The position numbers were made by a program, and so were the translations under genes. The notes under the pieces were generated by a model. It worked only from the letters and a program-made list of their open reading frames with translations. It searched no databases and was not told the origin of the DNA. DNA of 64,000 nt from the NCBI GenBank assembly GCA_958295875.1, contig OY282379.1, forward strand, positions 1,488,001-1,552,000. Reading direction: 5' to 3'. The DNA comes from an uncultured Pseudomonadales bacterium. Its GTDB lineage: Bacteria > Pseudomonadota > Gammaproteobacteria > Pseudomonadales > Azotimanducaceae. Positions 29,809 through 39,250 of this stretch are shown here, piece after piece (within the stretch, counting starts at the first letter, position 1; each line of letters begins with the position of its first letter).

Positions 29809-31925
29809 GCAGCCACGCCCAGGCGTTCGGCGAAAGAGGCCGCCACAGCCCCTTCCCAGTTGCGCGCGAAGCGCAGCGCGTCGCGCTGCCGGTCCCCCGG
29901 TAGCCACGCCGGGCGCAGCGCATCGAGATCCACCAATGCGACCACGCCATCGCCGACGATGAAATTGGTCGCCTTGGCGTCGCCATGGGTCAAACCCTCT
30001 TGGCGCAGGGCTTGGAACAGCCGCGCCACGCCGTCCAGCACCGCCGCGTCAGCACCGTGGCGGGCGACATGCTCATCGAGCCGGTCGTCGCCGAGATCCT
30101 CCAACACCAAGTAAGCGGGGCCCCGGCGCCGCGGGGTGAGCAAGGCGATGGGCACCGCCGTGGGGATGCCGCAAAAGCCGAGCCAATGGCCATTGCGCCA
30201 TGCGCGGCGCGCCCGCCCGGCCTTCGCGTTGTAGCGCTTCACCACATAGCGGGCCATGCCGTCGCGCACCCGCGCGACCGTGGCCGTGTTGCCATCCTTC
30301 AGCCGTTCGCCCGCCGCCACCGCGGCGTCTGGGGCAGCGAGCAAGCGCGCCAACTCCGGACACATCGCCGCCCGGCGAAAGAGCGTGGCGTGTTCCGGCC
30401 CGTCGTGCCGCTCGAACTCCGTGCAGCGGCGCTCGGTCTTACGGAGATAGAGGCGGCGGCGGCGGCGAAGGGCGCGGCGCGTGTGCCGCCGCAGCGCCAT
30501 CGCTTCAGCGGCCCGCGGCGACCAGCCGCGCGCAGCGCAGTAGCGGCGGTAGCAGCCTTCGAGGGCTTGCCGCGGCACATCGAACGCGGCGAGCAAGCGC
30601 GCCAGTTCCCTTAGATTCGCGCCGCGGCTGAAACGCAGCGTCAGCCGCGCCAAGGCGCCGGCGCGCACCCCGCCCCCATCCAAGGCCAGCGCCTTGCCAG
30701 CGGCGACGACGAAGTTGCCGGGATGCGGGTCACGCTGCATGAGGCCGTGCCGATGCATGCGCGCCGTGAGGTCAACCAGCTTCCCTAAGTCTTCCTCTTG
30801 AGGCGGGGCGCCGCCGTCAATCCAAGCCGCTGCGCTCCAACAACCGCCGGCGCAAGCCCCCGTGTCCAGCAGCGCCGGCGACCCGGCACCGCTGTCGGCG
30901 AGCGCGCGCAAGCCTTCCACCTCCGCCCGGCATCGGCGCCGCGCCCCCTTGCCGAAGAAGAACTTCACCGCGGCCGGCCGGTCCGCCAGGCGCCCGCGCA
31001 CGACGAGCCGCCGGCCCGGCAGCCGCCGCAGCGTGTCCAAACACCGAATGGTGGCGGGAGCGCCGTTGCCGCGCCGCGCCGCCACGTCGAACGGCGGCGC
31101 CCGCCCGTCGATCACGGCGGCCGGGTCGATGCCGCGTTGGTTTGCGCGCGCCGCCAAGCGTTCGGCTCGCTTGCCCACGCGCCGCCACAGGGCGCCGTGG
31201 CGACGCAGCGCTTCGCGTGGCGGCAACCCGCTGTAGCGCGCCAAGAAACGTAGCTCATCTTGGCGCGAGAGGGCGACGCCGGCGGCGGAGTAGCGGAGCG
31301 CAGCCAAGTCTCGCAGTTGCCAGCGCCGCGGCACGCGGCGGCCCGTGCGGGCGCGATGCAGGTCGATCACGGCGAGACGCGCCTCACCCCGCGCCAACGC
31401 CTCGGCATCCGCCAAGATGTGGCACAGGTAGAAGTCTCGATGGCTCACCCCCGCGGCGTGCAAGCGGCGCGCGATGTCCGCCACGGCGGCAAGCAGGCGG
31501 CGGCGCAACTTGGCAGTTGGTGGCCTTTCGGCCCACGCCTCGGCCACGTCCTCCAAGCTGACGCAGCCAAGCAGCGCGTCGCAGACGATGAACGATTGGC
31601 GGCGCGCTGGGTTGTGGCCATGCCAGCCGTATGCGGCCACTGCCGGCACCGCCACGCCCGCCGCGGCCAAACGCACCAAGGCGCGGTATTCGTTGGCGGC
31701 GCCCAAGATCGGCGGCTTCAGCGCGAACAGGCTCTTGCCGATTTCGCCCCAGCCAACCCCTTGGTGGATTTTGGCGAAGTAGACGCCGCCGGCCGCCTCG
31801 AAACGCAGCGTCCGCCGTCCGCGCGCCAAGCGCACCGTTTCGCCATCCAGGTCCTGTGCCGCCGCAAACGGGTCTTGGCGTTGCCAAGCCCGCGCCAGGT
31901 CACCCCGCAGAAACAGCTCGGCCAC
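29805..31925 (-). CDS. Triple-domain LPS core kinase (WaaP plus two InaA/kinase-like domains)
   Basis: This 706-residue protein carries three kinase-like units. Residues 1-260 match WaaP/RfaP heptose I kinase, with HRDFYLCHIL at 162-171 and VIDLHRA at 186-192. Residues about 290-450 form a second unit with GLMQRDPHPGNFVV at 393-406 and LDGGG at 415-419. Residues about 510-706 form a third, with LTHGDAKATNFIVG at 645-658 and LVDLD at 664-668. In Pseudomonas these are usually separate genes. The start overlaps the upstream glycosyltransferase gene by 26 bases and the end overlaps the next by four. It would phosphorylate heptose residues; the specificities of units two and three are inferred. 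Confidence 0.85.
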   Translation of the reverse strand: MAELFLRGDLARAWQRQDPFAAAQDLDGETVRLARGRRTLRFEAAGGVYFAKIHQGVGWGEIGKSLFALKPPILGAANEYRALVRLAAAGVAVPAVAAYGWHGHNPARRQSFIVCDALLGCVSLEDVAEAWAERPPTAKLRRRLLAAVADIARRLHAAGVSHRDFYLCHILADAEALARGEARLAVIDLHRARTGRRVPRRWQLRDLAALRYSAAGVALSRQDELRFLARYSGLPPREALRRHGALWRRVGKRAERLAARANQRGIDPAAVIDGRAPPFDVAARRGNGAPATIRCLDTLRRLPGRRLVVRGRLADRPAAVKFFFGKGARRRCRAEVEGLRALADSGAGSPALLDTGACAGGCWSAAAWIDGGAPPQEEDLGKLVDLTARMHRHGLMQRDPHPGNFVVAAGKALALDGGGVRAGALARLTLRFSRGANLRELARLLAAFDVPRQALEGCYRRYCAARGWSPRAAEAMALRRHTRRALRRRRRLYLRKTERRCTEFERHDGPEHATLFRRAAMCPELARLLAAPDAAVAAGERLKDGNTATVARVRDGMARYVVKRYNAKAGRARRAWRNGHWLGFCGIPTAVPIALLTPRRRGPAYLVLEDLGDDRLDEHVARHGADAAVLDGVARLFQALRQEGLTHGDAKATNFIVGDGVVALVDLDALRPAWLPGDRQRDALRFARNWEGAVAASFAERLGVAA

Positions 31926-34122
31926 GCCGCTTCACCACCTCTTGGATCATGTCGACCACCCGGTCCGGCGCTCCAAACTCCGTGCGGGCGAAATAGCGGG
32001 CGCCGTTGGCGCCCCATGCGCGCCGCTGCGCATCGTCCCCCAGGGCCGCAGCCAAGCCACGCCGGCACGCCTCAAGGTCGAACGGCGGCTGCATCGCCAA
32101 GCCGGCCTCGGCGCGGGTGACATGTTCGGCGAAGCCCACGTCCGCGATGGTGAGCACCGGCAACCCGACGCGGATGGCGTCGAGCACCGGTCGCGCCGCC
32201 AAATCCCGATGCGGCAGGTGCAGCAGCAGGTCTGCGCCGCGATAGCAGGCGTCGTCGACGGCACCGCACTCCTCGAACAGCACCCGCACGCCCAAGCTAC
32301 GCGCCATGCTCCGCCACCTGCGCCTGCCGTTGAGGACGAGCAGCCAAGTTCTCTCGCTCAACTCCCGCGGCAACGCGCCCATGGCGAGCAACACGCGGTC
32401 GAGCCCCTCGCTGCCGACTTGCAGCGTCAGCAACGCGCCGTCCGGAATGTCGCGCTCGCCGCGAAACGCTTGCCGAGCCGCTCCCGATGCCGCGGCCGCG
32501 CGCGCCGCGAGCGGGCCGATGAAACGGGCATCGACGTCGTAGTAGCCCCGATACTCCTCGATTTGGCGGGCGTTCTGCGCCAGCACTTGCGCGCTGCCCC
32601 GGAACACCGCCCGTTCCGCCCGCACGCGCTGCCGGTAGCTCGGCGCCCGGCGGTAAAGGCGCAGACGCACCTCGTCCGCCTGCCGTTCGATGCATGGCTC
32701 CGTCACCAGATACAAGTCCAAGGCGTCCATCTTGTTGAAGCCCACCACGCACTGGGCGGGGTCGCGCTTGAGCGACGCCCGCACCCAAGCGGCGAAGCGC
32801 TCCAAGCGCTTGTAGCCAGTCATGGATGCCACCGGCGCGACGACCACCTCCAGGCCCGTGGGAACGGCGCGCGGCGGCCGCCACGACATCGTGTAGACGC
32901 GCACGCAGAGGCCGGCCTGCACGCAAGCGCTGGCGACGTGTGCAAAATCCCGCGAGGGGCCGTCATCCGGCGCCACGCGATGCAGGCAAAAGGCCACCGT
33001 CCGCGGCGCCGCGCCAACCGCGAAGTCTTCAAGCAAGCCCGCCGCGGCGCGAGCGCGAGCGCCGGGGGCGATGCCGGTGGCGAACCGGCGGCCGTTGGCG
33101 CGCCACGCCTCCCGCTGCGGGTGCGTCAGCAGCCGCGCCAAATCGCTCGTGAAGCGCGCCTGGTCGAACGGCTCAGGGCAGACGATGCCCGCATCCGCGG
33201 CGCAGATCAGCTCCGCATAGCCACACGCAGCGGTGACGATGGCCGGCAATCCGGCCGCCATGGCTTCAATGATGACGCCACCGGTGGCCTCGTTGTAGGC
33301 CGGCAAGGCGAGCGCATCGGCGCCGCGCAGAAACTTGGGCACATCTTCGCGCCCGCCTAGGAACCGGGTGCGCTCAGCGAGTTTGAGCCGTCTGGCCCGG
33401 CGCTTGAACCGCTGGTCGCGGTCCGCACCGATGACAAGCAGCCACACCCGCCGCGCCAAGCCATCCGGCAGGGCAGCCACCGCCTTGAGCAGCCGGTCCA
33501 ACCCCTTGGTGCGAAAGCCAGAGCCAACGAACAACAGCGCGATGGCGTTCGCTGGCAGGCCGAATTCGCGGTTGAGCCAAGCGCGGTCGGTCTCTTCCCC
33601 AGCTGGGGCAGCCTGCTCCGCCAACGCCGGCGGCAACATGAAGAAGCGCTCATCGCGGGTGTCGTAATGGCGTTGAAACGCCTCTTGCTGCGCCGCCGTC
33701 AGCGCGAGGATCCGCACCCGGTTGGCGCCGAACACGGCGCGTTCGTAAGCGGCGAAATGGCGATAGCGCGGCAGCAGCCGGTAGGGCCAAGGACGCGCCA
33801 GCCGCGCCTTCTCCTCGTAGCAGGAATCCCCCGCGAAGTACACGTCGAGGCCAGGCATCTTGTTCATGCCAACCACAAGGTCTACCGGGTGCGCCGCCAA
33901 GTGTTGGCGCACCCAACGCGTGAATCGACGATAGCGGGCGGGGCTGGTGAGCCCGCGCATCGGCACGGCCACGGCTTCCACCCCCGGCAACGGCGCATCC
34001 CAACGCAGCGCATACACCCGCACGGGGCAACCCCGCCGCAGGCACTCGGCGGCAATGGCGGCCAAGTCTCGCGACAGGCCGCCATACGGGAAGTAGCGGT
34101 AGATGCAGAAAGCCAGTTTCAC
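31900..34122 (-). CDS. waaG: Tandem WaaG-like LPS glycosyltransferase (two GT4 units in one protein)
   Basis: The 740-residue product is an internal duplication. Unit one (1 to about 370) begins LAFCIYRYFPYGGLSRDLA and has VGMNKMPGLDVYFAGDSCYE, LLFVGSGFRTKGLDRLL and NEATGGVIIEAMAAGLP (EX7E), matching WaaG (UDP-glucose:heptosyl LPS glucosyltransferase). Unit two (about 372-740) begins VAFCLHRVAPDDGPSRDFA and has VGFNKMDALDLYLVTEPCIE and LQVGSEGLDRVLLAM. Its EX7E region reads HRDLAARPVLDAIRVGLP, so the acidic pair is not conserved; it may be inactive or altered in specificity. First gene of a three-gene overlapping LPS core operon on the minus strand. Confidence 0.85.
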   Translation of the reverse strand: MKLAFCIYRYFPYGGLSRDLAAIAAECLRRGCPVRVYALRWDAPLPGVEAVAVPMRGLTSPARYRRFTRWVRQHLAAHPVDLVVGMNKMPGLDVYFAGDSCYEEKARLARPWPYRLLPRYRHFAAYERAVFGANRVRILALTAAQQEAFQRHYDTRDERFFMLPPALAEQAAPAGEETDRAWLNREFGLPANAIALLFVGSGFRTKGLDRLLKAVAALPDGLARRVWLLVIGADRDQRFKRRARRLKLAERTRFLGGREDVPKFLRGADALALPAYNEATGGVIIEAMAAGLPAIVTAACGYAELICAADAGIVCPEPFDQARFTSDLARLLTHPQREAWRANGRRFATGIAPGARARAAAGLLEDFAVGAAPRTVAFCLHRVAPDDGPSRDFAHVASACVQAGLCVRVYTMSWRPPRAVPTGLEVVVAPVASMTGYKRLERFAAWVRASLKRDPAQCVVGFNKMDALDLYLVTEPCIERQADEVRLRLYRRAPSYRQRVRAERAVFRGSAQVLAQNARQIEEYRGYYDVDARFIGPLAARAAAASGAARQAFRGERDIPDGALLTLQVGSEGLDRVLLAMGALPRELSERTWLLVLNGRRRWRSMARSLGVRVLFEECGAVDDACYRGADLLLHLPHRDLAARPVLDAIRVGLPVLTIADVGFAEHVTRAEAGLAMQPPFDLEACRRGLAAALGDDAQRRAWGANGARYFARTEFGAPDRVVDMIQEVVKRRGRAVSAG

Positions 34123-34230
34123 GAACGCTCAAAGCCGGCGGCGCGAGAGGCGCACTGCCGCCGCGTCAACGCTCCTGCCGTTGCCCGGCCGAGCGGGCCG
34201 GCGGCACCGCCGTGGCCGCCAACGGGCCGT

Positions 34231-34713
34231 TCACTGCGCCTTCAACTCGATGTGGAACTGGCCGTCGGCGGTGTCGACATCGATGGTGAACGTGTCCGGC
34301 GCGGGGCGCGCATAGGCGAGCGAGCGCATGCCGCCTTCGCCCACGGCCTCCCATGCGACGCGGTTCTCGCCGACGGCATGGAGCTTGAGCTTCTGCGCCC
34401 CGCCCGGGCGCGGGGAGAAGCCCGGATCCCACTGCTGAATGTGCAGCACGAGGCTGTCGCCCTCCTCCTCGATGGAGATGAGCTCCACCATCGAGGTGGC
34501 ATCCTGCCCCAACATGCGCACCACCGCGGCGATGGAGCCGGCGCGGGGCTCGGTCCAGTTCTCTTCAAGCACCTGCCCACCGCCCATCGGGCCAGCCCAA
34601 GAACCTGTCATCCAGGCGAGGTCCTGAACCGTCGCCTTGGGGGCGGCACCAACGGCAAGCGCGGCGCCGACGCACACCGCTGCCAACATCGCTCCACGCA
34701 TCCCTCGCAACAT
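34231..34713 (-). CDS. DUF6265 family protein, predicted exported
   Basis: The 160-residue protein has a signal-peptide-like start (AMLAAVCVGAALAVGA). A beta-rich body follows with QDLAWMTGSWAGPMGGGQVL and ENWTEPRAGSIAAVVRML, the pattern of DUF6265 proteins. Function is unknown; the fold resembles lipocalin-like beta barrels in related families, which is inference. It stands alone between the LPS operon and the divergent nfeD gene. Confidence 0.75.
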   Translation of the reverse strand: MLRGMRGAMLAAVCVGAALAVGAAPKATVQDLAWMTGSWAGPMGGGQVLEENWTEPRAGSIAAVVRMLGQDATSMVELISIEEEGDSLVLHIQQWDPGFSPRPGGAQKLKLHAVGENRVAWEAVGEGGMRSLAYARPAPDTFTIDVDTADGQFHIELKAQ

Positions 34714-34925
34714 GGCCTCTCCTCGTTTGCCTGAATGGACGCGAACACCTTAACCCAAACGCACCCGCTTCCCTAAGGCAGGACAGTCAATATGTGGGCT
34801 AAGGCGTGCTTAAGGCGTCAACGTTCAACCGCTCGCCGAAACGGAACCGCAAGCCGCCTCGCTGTTATGATGCCATCCATCATGCGGCTTCAGCCTGAAC
34901 TCCCGCGCTTGAGCGCCGCCTAGCC

Positions 34926-35405
34926 GTGCCTTGGTGGCTGTGGTTTCTGGCGGGCGGGGTGCTCATTGCCGTCGAACTCATGGGCGACACGGCGTTCTAC
35001 CTCCTCTTCATCGGGGTGGCGGCCGTGCTCGTCGGGACGGCGGGGCTGGCGGGGGCGGGCCTGCCGGAATGGGCGCAATGGCTCGCGTTCTCAGCCATCG
35101 CCATCATCACGATGGTGCTGTTCCGCAAGAAGCTGCACGACAAGTTCCGGGGCGGGTTGACGGGCTTCGACGACGATCCGGCCGGTGAATTGGTGGCCTT
35201 GCCACGCGGCCTTCCGGTGGGAGGGCGGGCCCGCGTGGAGTGGCGGGGCAGCCAATGGACGGTCGAAAACGTGGGGGACGCGGCGATCCCGCCCGGATCA
35301 AGGGCCTGGATCGTCCGCGCCCGCGGCATCGTGCTGGAAGTGGCGAACCCCGCCGAGGCGGACGCTGACGAACAACCCGAACGCAGGGGCGCATCATGGA
35401 AGTAG
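34926..35405 (+). CDS. NfeD family membrane protein
   Basis: The 159-residue protein starts at GTG 34926. Two to three hydrophobic helices (WLWFLAGGVLIAVELMG; FYLLFIGVAAVLVGTAGLAG; WAQWLAFSAIAIITMVLF) precede a soluble OB-fold domain with GLPVGGRARVEWRGSQW and PPGSRAWIVRARG. This is the short NfeD (YbbK) type, usually paired with a stomatin-like protein and associated with membrane microdomains. It overlaps the SPFH gene by ten bases. Confidence 0.9.
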   Translation: MPWWLWFLAGGVLIAVELMGDTAFYLLFIGVAAVLVGTAGLAGAGLPEWAQWLAFSAIAIITMVLFRKKLHDKFRGGLTGFDDDPAGELVALPRGLPVGGRARVEWRGSQWTVENVGDAAIPPGSRAWIVRARGIVLEVANPAEADADEQPERRGASWK

Positions 35406-36313
35406 GACTGATCATCGCCATCGCCGTGGCGGTCCTGGCCATCATCATCGTCATCAAGACGGCGGTGGTCGTGCCGCAGCAAAGCGCGTATGTCGTGGAG
35501 AACCTCGGCAAGTACTCCCGCACGTTGACGGCGGGGTTCCATGTGCTGGTTCCATTCATCGAGGTGGTCGCCTACAAGCACAGCCTGAAAGAACGGGCGT
35601 TGGACGTCAGCGAGCAAATCTGCATCACCGCCGACAACGTGCAGGTGGGAGTCGACGGCGTCCTGTACCTGCGGGTGCTGGACGCCAGCCGAGCGTCCTA
35701 CGGCATCGGCGACTACACCTTCGCCGTCACCCAGTTGGCACAGACAACACTCAGGAGCGAGATCGGCAAGATCGAACTCGACAAGACCTTCGAGGAACGC
35801 ACCAAGATCAACCTGCGGGTGGTGGCCGAACTGGACGACGCCACGCAGTCATGGGGCGTCAAGGTTCTGCGCTACGAGATCAAGAACATCAATCCGCCTG
35901 AGGACGTCGTGGCGGCGATGGAAAAACAGATGCGGGCGGAGCGGGAGAAACGCGCCACCGTGCTGATGTCCGAAGGGGAGCGGGACGCCGTGATCAACGC
36001 CGCCGAAGGCGAGAAGCGCCGGGTGGTCATGGAGTCCGAAGCGGCGAAGGAGCGGCAGATCAACGAAGCCCAAGGGGAGGCCGAGGCCATCCTCACCGTG
36101 GCCAGGGCAACGGCCAACGGGCTGCGGGCCGTCGCCGAAGCGCTTGTGGCCGAAGGCGGGGGGGAGGCGATGCAGCTCCGCGTCGCCGAAGCGTACTTGG
36201 AGCAGTTCGGCAAGCTCGCCAAGGAAGGGAACACCCTGATCGTGCCGGCCAACTTGGCCGATGTGGCGTCGATGATTGGCGCCGCCACCAAGATCGTCGG
36301 GGACACCCGCTAA
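35396..36313 (+). CDS. SPFH/stomatin family protein (QmcA-like paraslipin)
   Basis: The 305-residue protein has an N-terminal membrane anchor (IIAIAVAVLAIIIVIKTAVV), then the SPFH/PHB domain: VVPQQSAYVVENLGKYSRTL, GVLYLRVLDASRASYGI, and LRSEIGKIELDKTFEER. A long charged coiled coil (EKQMRAEREKRATVLMSEGE onward) follows, and the end is ANLADVASMIGAA. Such proteins oligomerise in membranes and work with NfeD and proteases. It is translationally coupled to nfeD. Sequence style points to QmcA/YbbK-YbbL-type pairs rather than HflKC. Confidence 0.9.
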   Translation: MEVGLIIAIAVAVLAIIIVIKTAVVVPQQSAYVVENLGKYSRTLTAGFHVLVPFIEVVAYKHSLKERALDVSEQICITADNVQVGVDGVLYLRVLDASRASYGIGDYTFAVTQLAQTTLRSEIGKIELDKTFEERTKINLRVVAELDDATQSWGVKVLRYEIKNINPPEDVVAAMEKQMRAEREKRATVLMSEGERDAVINAAEGEKRRVVMESEAAKERQINEAQGEAEAILTVARATANGLRAVAEALVAEGGGEAMQLRVAEAYLEQFGKLAKEGNTLIVPANLADVASMIGAATKIVGDTR

Positions 36314-36415
36314 CCCAGCGGCTCGTTCCAGCCAGTTTGGCGCGAAACCATAAACCCCATCAAAGTCAATAAGATAGCCCAATAGTGGCGGGGCACGAGC
36401 GCCGTTTCCCACCCG

Positions 36416-39124
36416 ATGGCCCACTTCACCGAACGCAAGAACCCTCCCGCGCTCGCCGAGGCGCGCAAACGCCTGCTAGCGTCTCTCGGTTTGGAGGACA
36501 GCGCAGAGGCCCGCGCAGTGCTGGCCGCGAGCGATTTCGTCGCCTCCCGCGCACAGATCGACGGCGCCTGGTTCCAAGGTTTCGTCGCCGACCGCGCTTG
36601 GGAGCACGTGCCGGAGCCGGCGGCGATCGCGAGCGCGCTCGATGCTGCCGCGGCCGATGCGCGGGAAGCCGCGCACCTCACCGCCCCGTTCCATGCGCTG
36701 CGCCACCGCCTCATGGTCGGCCTTGTGTGGCGGCACGCGCTCGGCCTAGCGGACTATGCGGAGACGGTGTCCCGCTGCTCCGGCATGGCGGACGCCTTCA
36801 TCGACGCCGCGCTCAAGCGCATCTTCCAATGGGAGGTGGCACGGCACGGGGCGCCCGTCGACGACGATGGCCAAGAGCAGGGCTTGGTGGTGATGGCGCT
36901 TGGCAAGCTCGGCAGCCAAGAACTCAATCTGTCGAGCGATGTGGACTTGCTGTTCGCCTATCCCGCGCGCGGTCGCACCGCGTCCGGCAGGTCAAATCAG
37001 CAGTTTTTCGTGGCCGTGGCGCGCAGCCTCATCGGCGTCTTGGACACGCCAACGCGCCAAGGCGGCGCCTTCCGCGTGGACACGCGCCTGCGGCCCTACG
37101 GCGAGAGCGGGCCGCTGGTGTGGTCATTCGATGCGCTGGAAACCTACTACGCAGACCAAGGCCGCGATTGGGAACGCTATGCGCTGGTGAAGATGCGCCC
37201 CTGCGCCGGCGATCTCACCCGCGGCGCGGAACTCATCGCAGCGCTCGAACCCTTTGTCTACCGTCGCTACTTGGATTTCGGCGCCGTGGCGGCATTGCGA
37301 GACATGCAGCGCCGCGTGCAACAGGAGCGGCGCGGCCCCGCCATCCAAGACAACGTGAAGCTCGGCCGCGGCGGCATCCGCGAGGTGGAGTTCCTCACCG
37401 CGACCCAGCAATTGATCTGGGGCGGGCGCCGGCGCGCGCTGCGTTGCCGGAGCCTCCTGGACGCGCTGCCCCGCTTGAGCGAGCTCGGCACCCTGCAAAC
37501 CGACGCCGCGGCAGACCTTGCCGACGCCTACCGCTACCTGCGCGATGTCGAGCACAGCCTGCAAGCCATCGGCGACCGGCAAACGCATCAGTTGCCGGCC
37601 AATGCGTTGGACCAAACGCGCCTCGCATGGATGATGGACGCGCCCAGCTACGATGCGTTCCTGCACACGCTGGCCGCCACCCGGGATTGCGTCGCCATGC
37701 ATTTCGAGGCGGCGTTGACGCCGGATGCCGAAGCCCCAGACGCCACCGCAGCCGCCGTTTGGCATGGCGAGGCGCCGGCACCGGAGGCTTGGCGCCCGTG
37801 GCTGGACCGCTTGCGGCGAGCGCGGGACAAGCCCAGCGTCGGCGGCGCCGGCCGCGAACGGCTGGACCGGCTGATGCCCCTCTTGCTCACCCGGCTCGAC
37901 GAGCGCCCGGCGGCGGCCAAGCAGGTGCTGTCTCGCATCGCACCCATCCTCGAAGCCGTGCTGCGCCGCTCCGCGTACCTTGCCCTCTTGATCGAGAACC
38001 CGCCCGCCCTCGACGCCCTGATGCGCCTCGCCTCGCAGAGCCAATGGATCGCCGCGCATGTCGCCCGCCATCCGATGCTCTTCGACGAGTTGCTGCTGCC
38101 GCACGACCGCGACGAGCCGCCCAGCCGCGCCGAACTCATCGGCGACCTCGATGCTTGGCTCGCCCGCGCGCAGCCCGCCGACGCCGAGCGCGTGCTGGAC
38201 ACGTTACGGGAGTTTCGGGAATCCCACCTGTTCCGCGCCGCGGCCGCTGAAATGGCCGGCCGCCTGCCCCTCATGCGCGTCAGCGACTACCTCACCTTCT
38301 TGGCGGAAGCGGTGCTGGACCGCGCACTCGCCCATGTGTGGCGCGAGACGTTCGACATCGACGTCGTGGAGCGCTTCGTGGTGGTCGGCTACGGCAAGCT
38401 CGGCGGCTTGGAACTCGGCCCCGCATCTGATCTCGATCTCGTGTTCCTGCACGACTTCCCCACCTCCGCCAACCGCCCGCTGCACCGGCTGGTGCGCCGT
38501 TTTCTGCACGCGCTCACCGCGTCGACCGGGCATGGCCAGCTCTACGAAGTGGACATGCGGCTGCGCCCCTCCGGCCGCGCTGGCCCCTTGGTGAGCTCCT
38601 TGGAGGGCTTCACGCGCTATCAGCAGGAACAAGCATGGACCTGGGAGCGCCAAGCGCTGGTGCGGGCGCGGGTGGTGGCCGGGGACGCGGCCCTGGGCCG
38701 CCGATTCGAGGCGACGCGGCGCTCCGCGCTCTGCGCCCGCCAAGATCGGCAGCGGTTGCGCGAAGAGATCGTCGCCATGCGCAAGCGCATTGCCGATGCG
38801 GCGTCCACCGGCGTTGATCTCAAGCGGGACCCGGGCGGCATCGTCGATGTGGAGTTCATCGTGCAGTACTTGGTACTCGCTTGGGCCCACGAACATGAGT
38901 CGCTGTGCGAGCACACGGACAATGTGCGCATCCTGGAGACCGCGGCGCGCCTCGGCCTCATCGACGCGGCGGACGCCGCGGCCTTGACCGAAGCGTACTT
39001 GGCGCTCCGTTCAGAAGCGCATCGCGCAGCCTTGGACCTGCCAGACCCGGAGCGCGCCGCATCCCTGCTCGCCCGGCATCGAGACGACATCGCGCGCATC
39101 TGGGGGCAGTTCTTCGGCGCCTGA
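36416..39124 (+). CDS. glnE: Bifunctional glutamine synthetase adenylyltransferase/deadenylase
   Basis: GlnE attaches and removes AMP on glutamine synthetase in response to PII. The 902-residue protein has two nucleotidyltransferase domains. The N-terminal one has VMALGKLGSQELNLSSDVDL (near residue 160) and GRGGIREVEFLTATQQL. The C-terminal one has GYGKLGGLELGPASDLDL (near 660) and DPGGIVDVEFIVQYLVL. It is slightly shorter than the E. coli enzyme (946). It is followed by ilvE, waaF and waaC in the order seen in Pseudomonas. Confidence 0.95.
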   Translation: MAHFTERKNPPALAEARKRLLASLGLEDSAEARAVLAASDFVASRAQIDGAWFQGFVADRAWEHVPEPAAIASALDAAAADAREAAHLTAPFHALRHRLMVGLVWRHALGLADYAETVSRCSGMADAFIDAALKRIFQWEVARHGAPVDDDGQEQGLVVMALGKLGSQELNLSSDVDLLFAYPARGRTASGRSNQQFFVAVARSLIGVLDTPTRQGGAFRVDTRLRPYGESGPLVWSFDALETYYADQGRDWERYALVKMRPCAGDLTRGAELIAALEPFVYRRYLDFGAVAALRDMQRRVQQERRGPAIQDNVKLGRGGIREVEFLTATQQLIWGGRRRALRCRSLLDALPRLSELGTLQTDAAADLADAYRYLRDVEHSLQAIGDRQTHQLPANALDQTRLAWMMDAPSYDAFLHTLAATRDCVAMHFEAALTPDAEAPDATAAAVWHGEAPAPEAWRPWLDRLRRARDKPSVGGAGRERLDRLMPLLLTRLDERPAAAKQVLSRIAPILEAVLRRSAYLALLIENPPALDALMRLASQSQWIAAHVARHPMLFDELLLPHDRDEPPSRAELIGDLDAWLARAQPADAERVLDTLREFRESHLFRAAAAEMAGRLPLMRVSDYLTFLAEAVLDRALAHVWRETFDIDVVERFVVVGYGKLGGLELGPASDLDLVFLHDFPTSANRPLHRLVRRFLHALTASTGHGQLYEVDMRLRPSGRAGPLVSSLEGFTRYQQEQAWTWERQALVRARVVAGDAALGRRFEATRRSALCARQDRQRLREEIVAMRKRIADAASTGVDLKRDPGGIVDVEFIVQYLVLAWAHEHESLCEHTDNVRILETAARLGLIDAADAAALTEAYLALRSEAHRAALDLPDPERAASLLARHRDDIARIWGQFFGA

Positions 39125-39250
39125 AAATTGCCATTACAATGGCGAGGCATCCGCAGGAGCCGGCGTTCAAGCCATGCGCCGGCGCTCTACTCGACAGCCG
39201 ACAGGCGACGCCCGCCCGCGACGACGCCTTGGCCACAGCGGGAGACACCG

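Noticed and set aside
36385..38250. A 621-codon plus-strand frame within glnE
   Set aside because: It lies in another frame inside glnE, whose own product has both nucleotidyltransferase domains.
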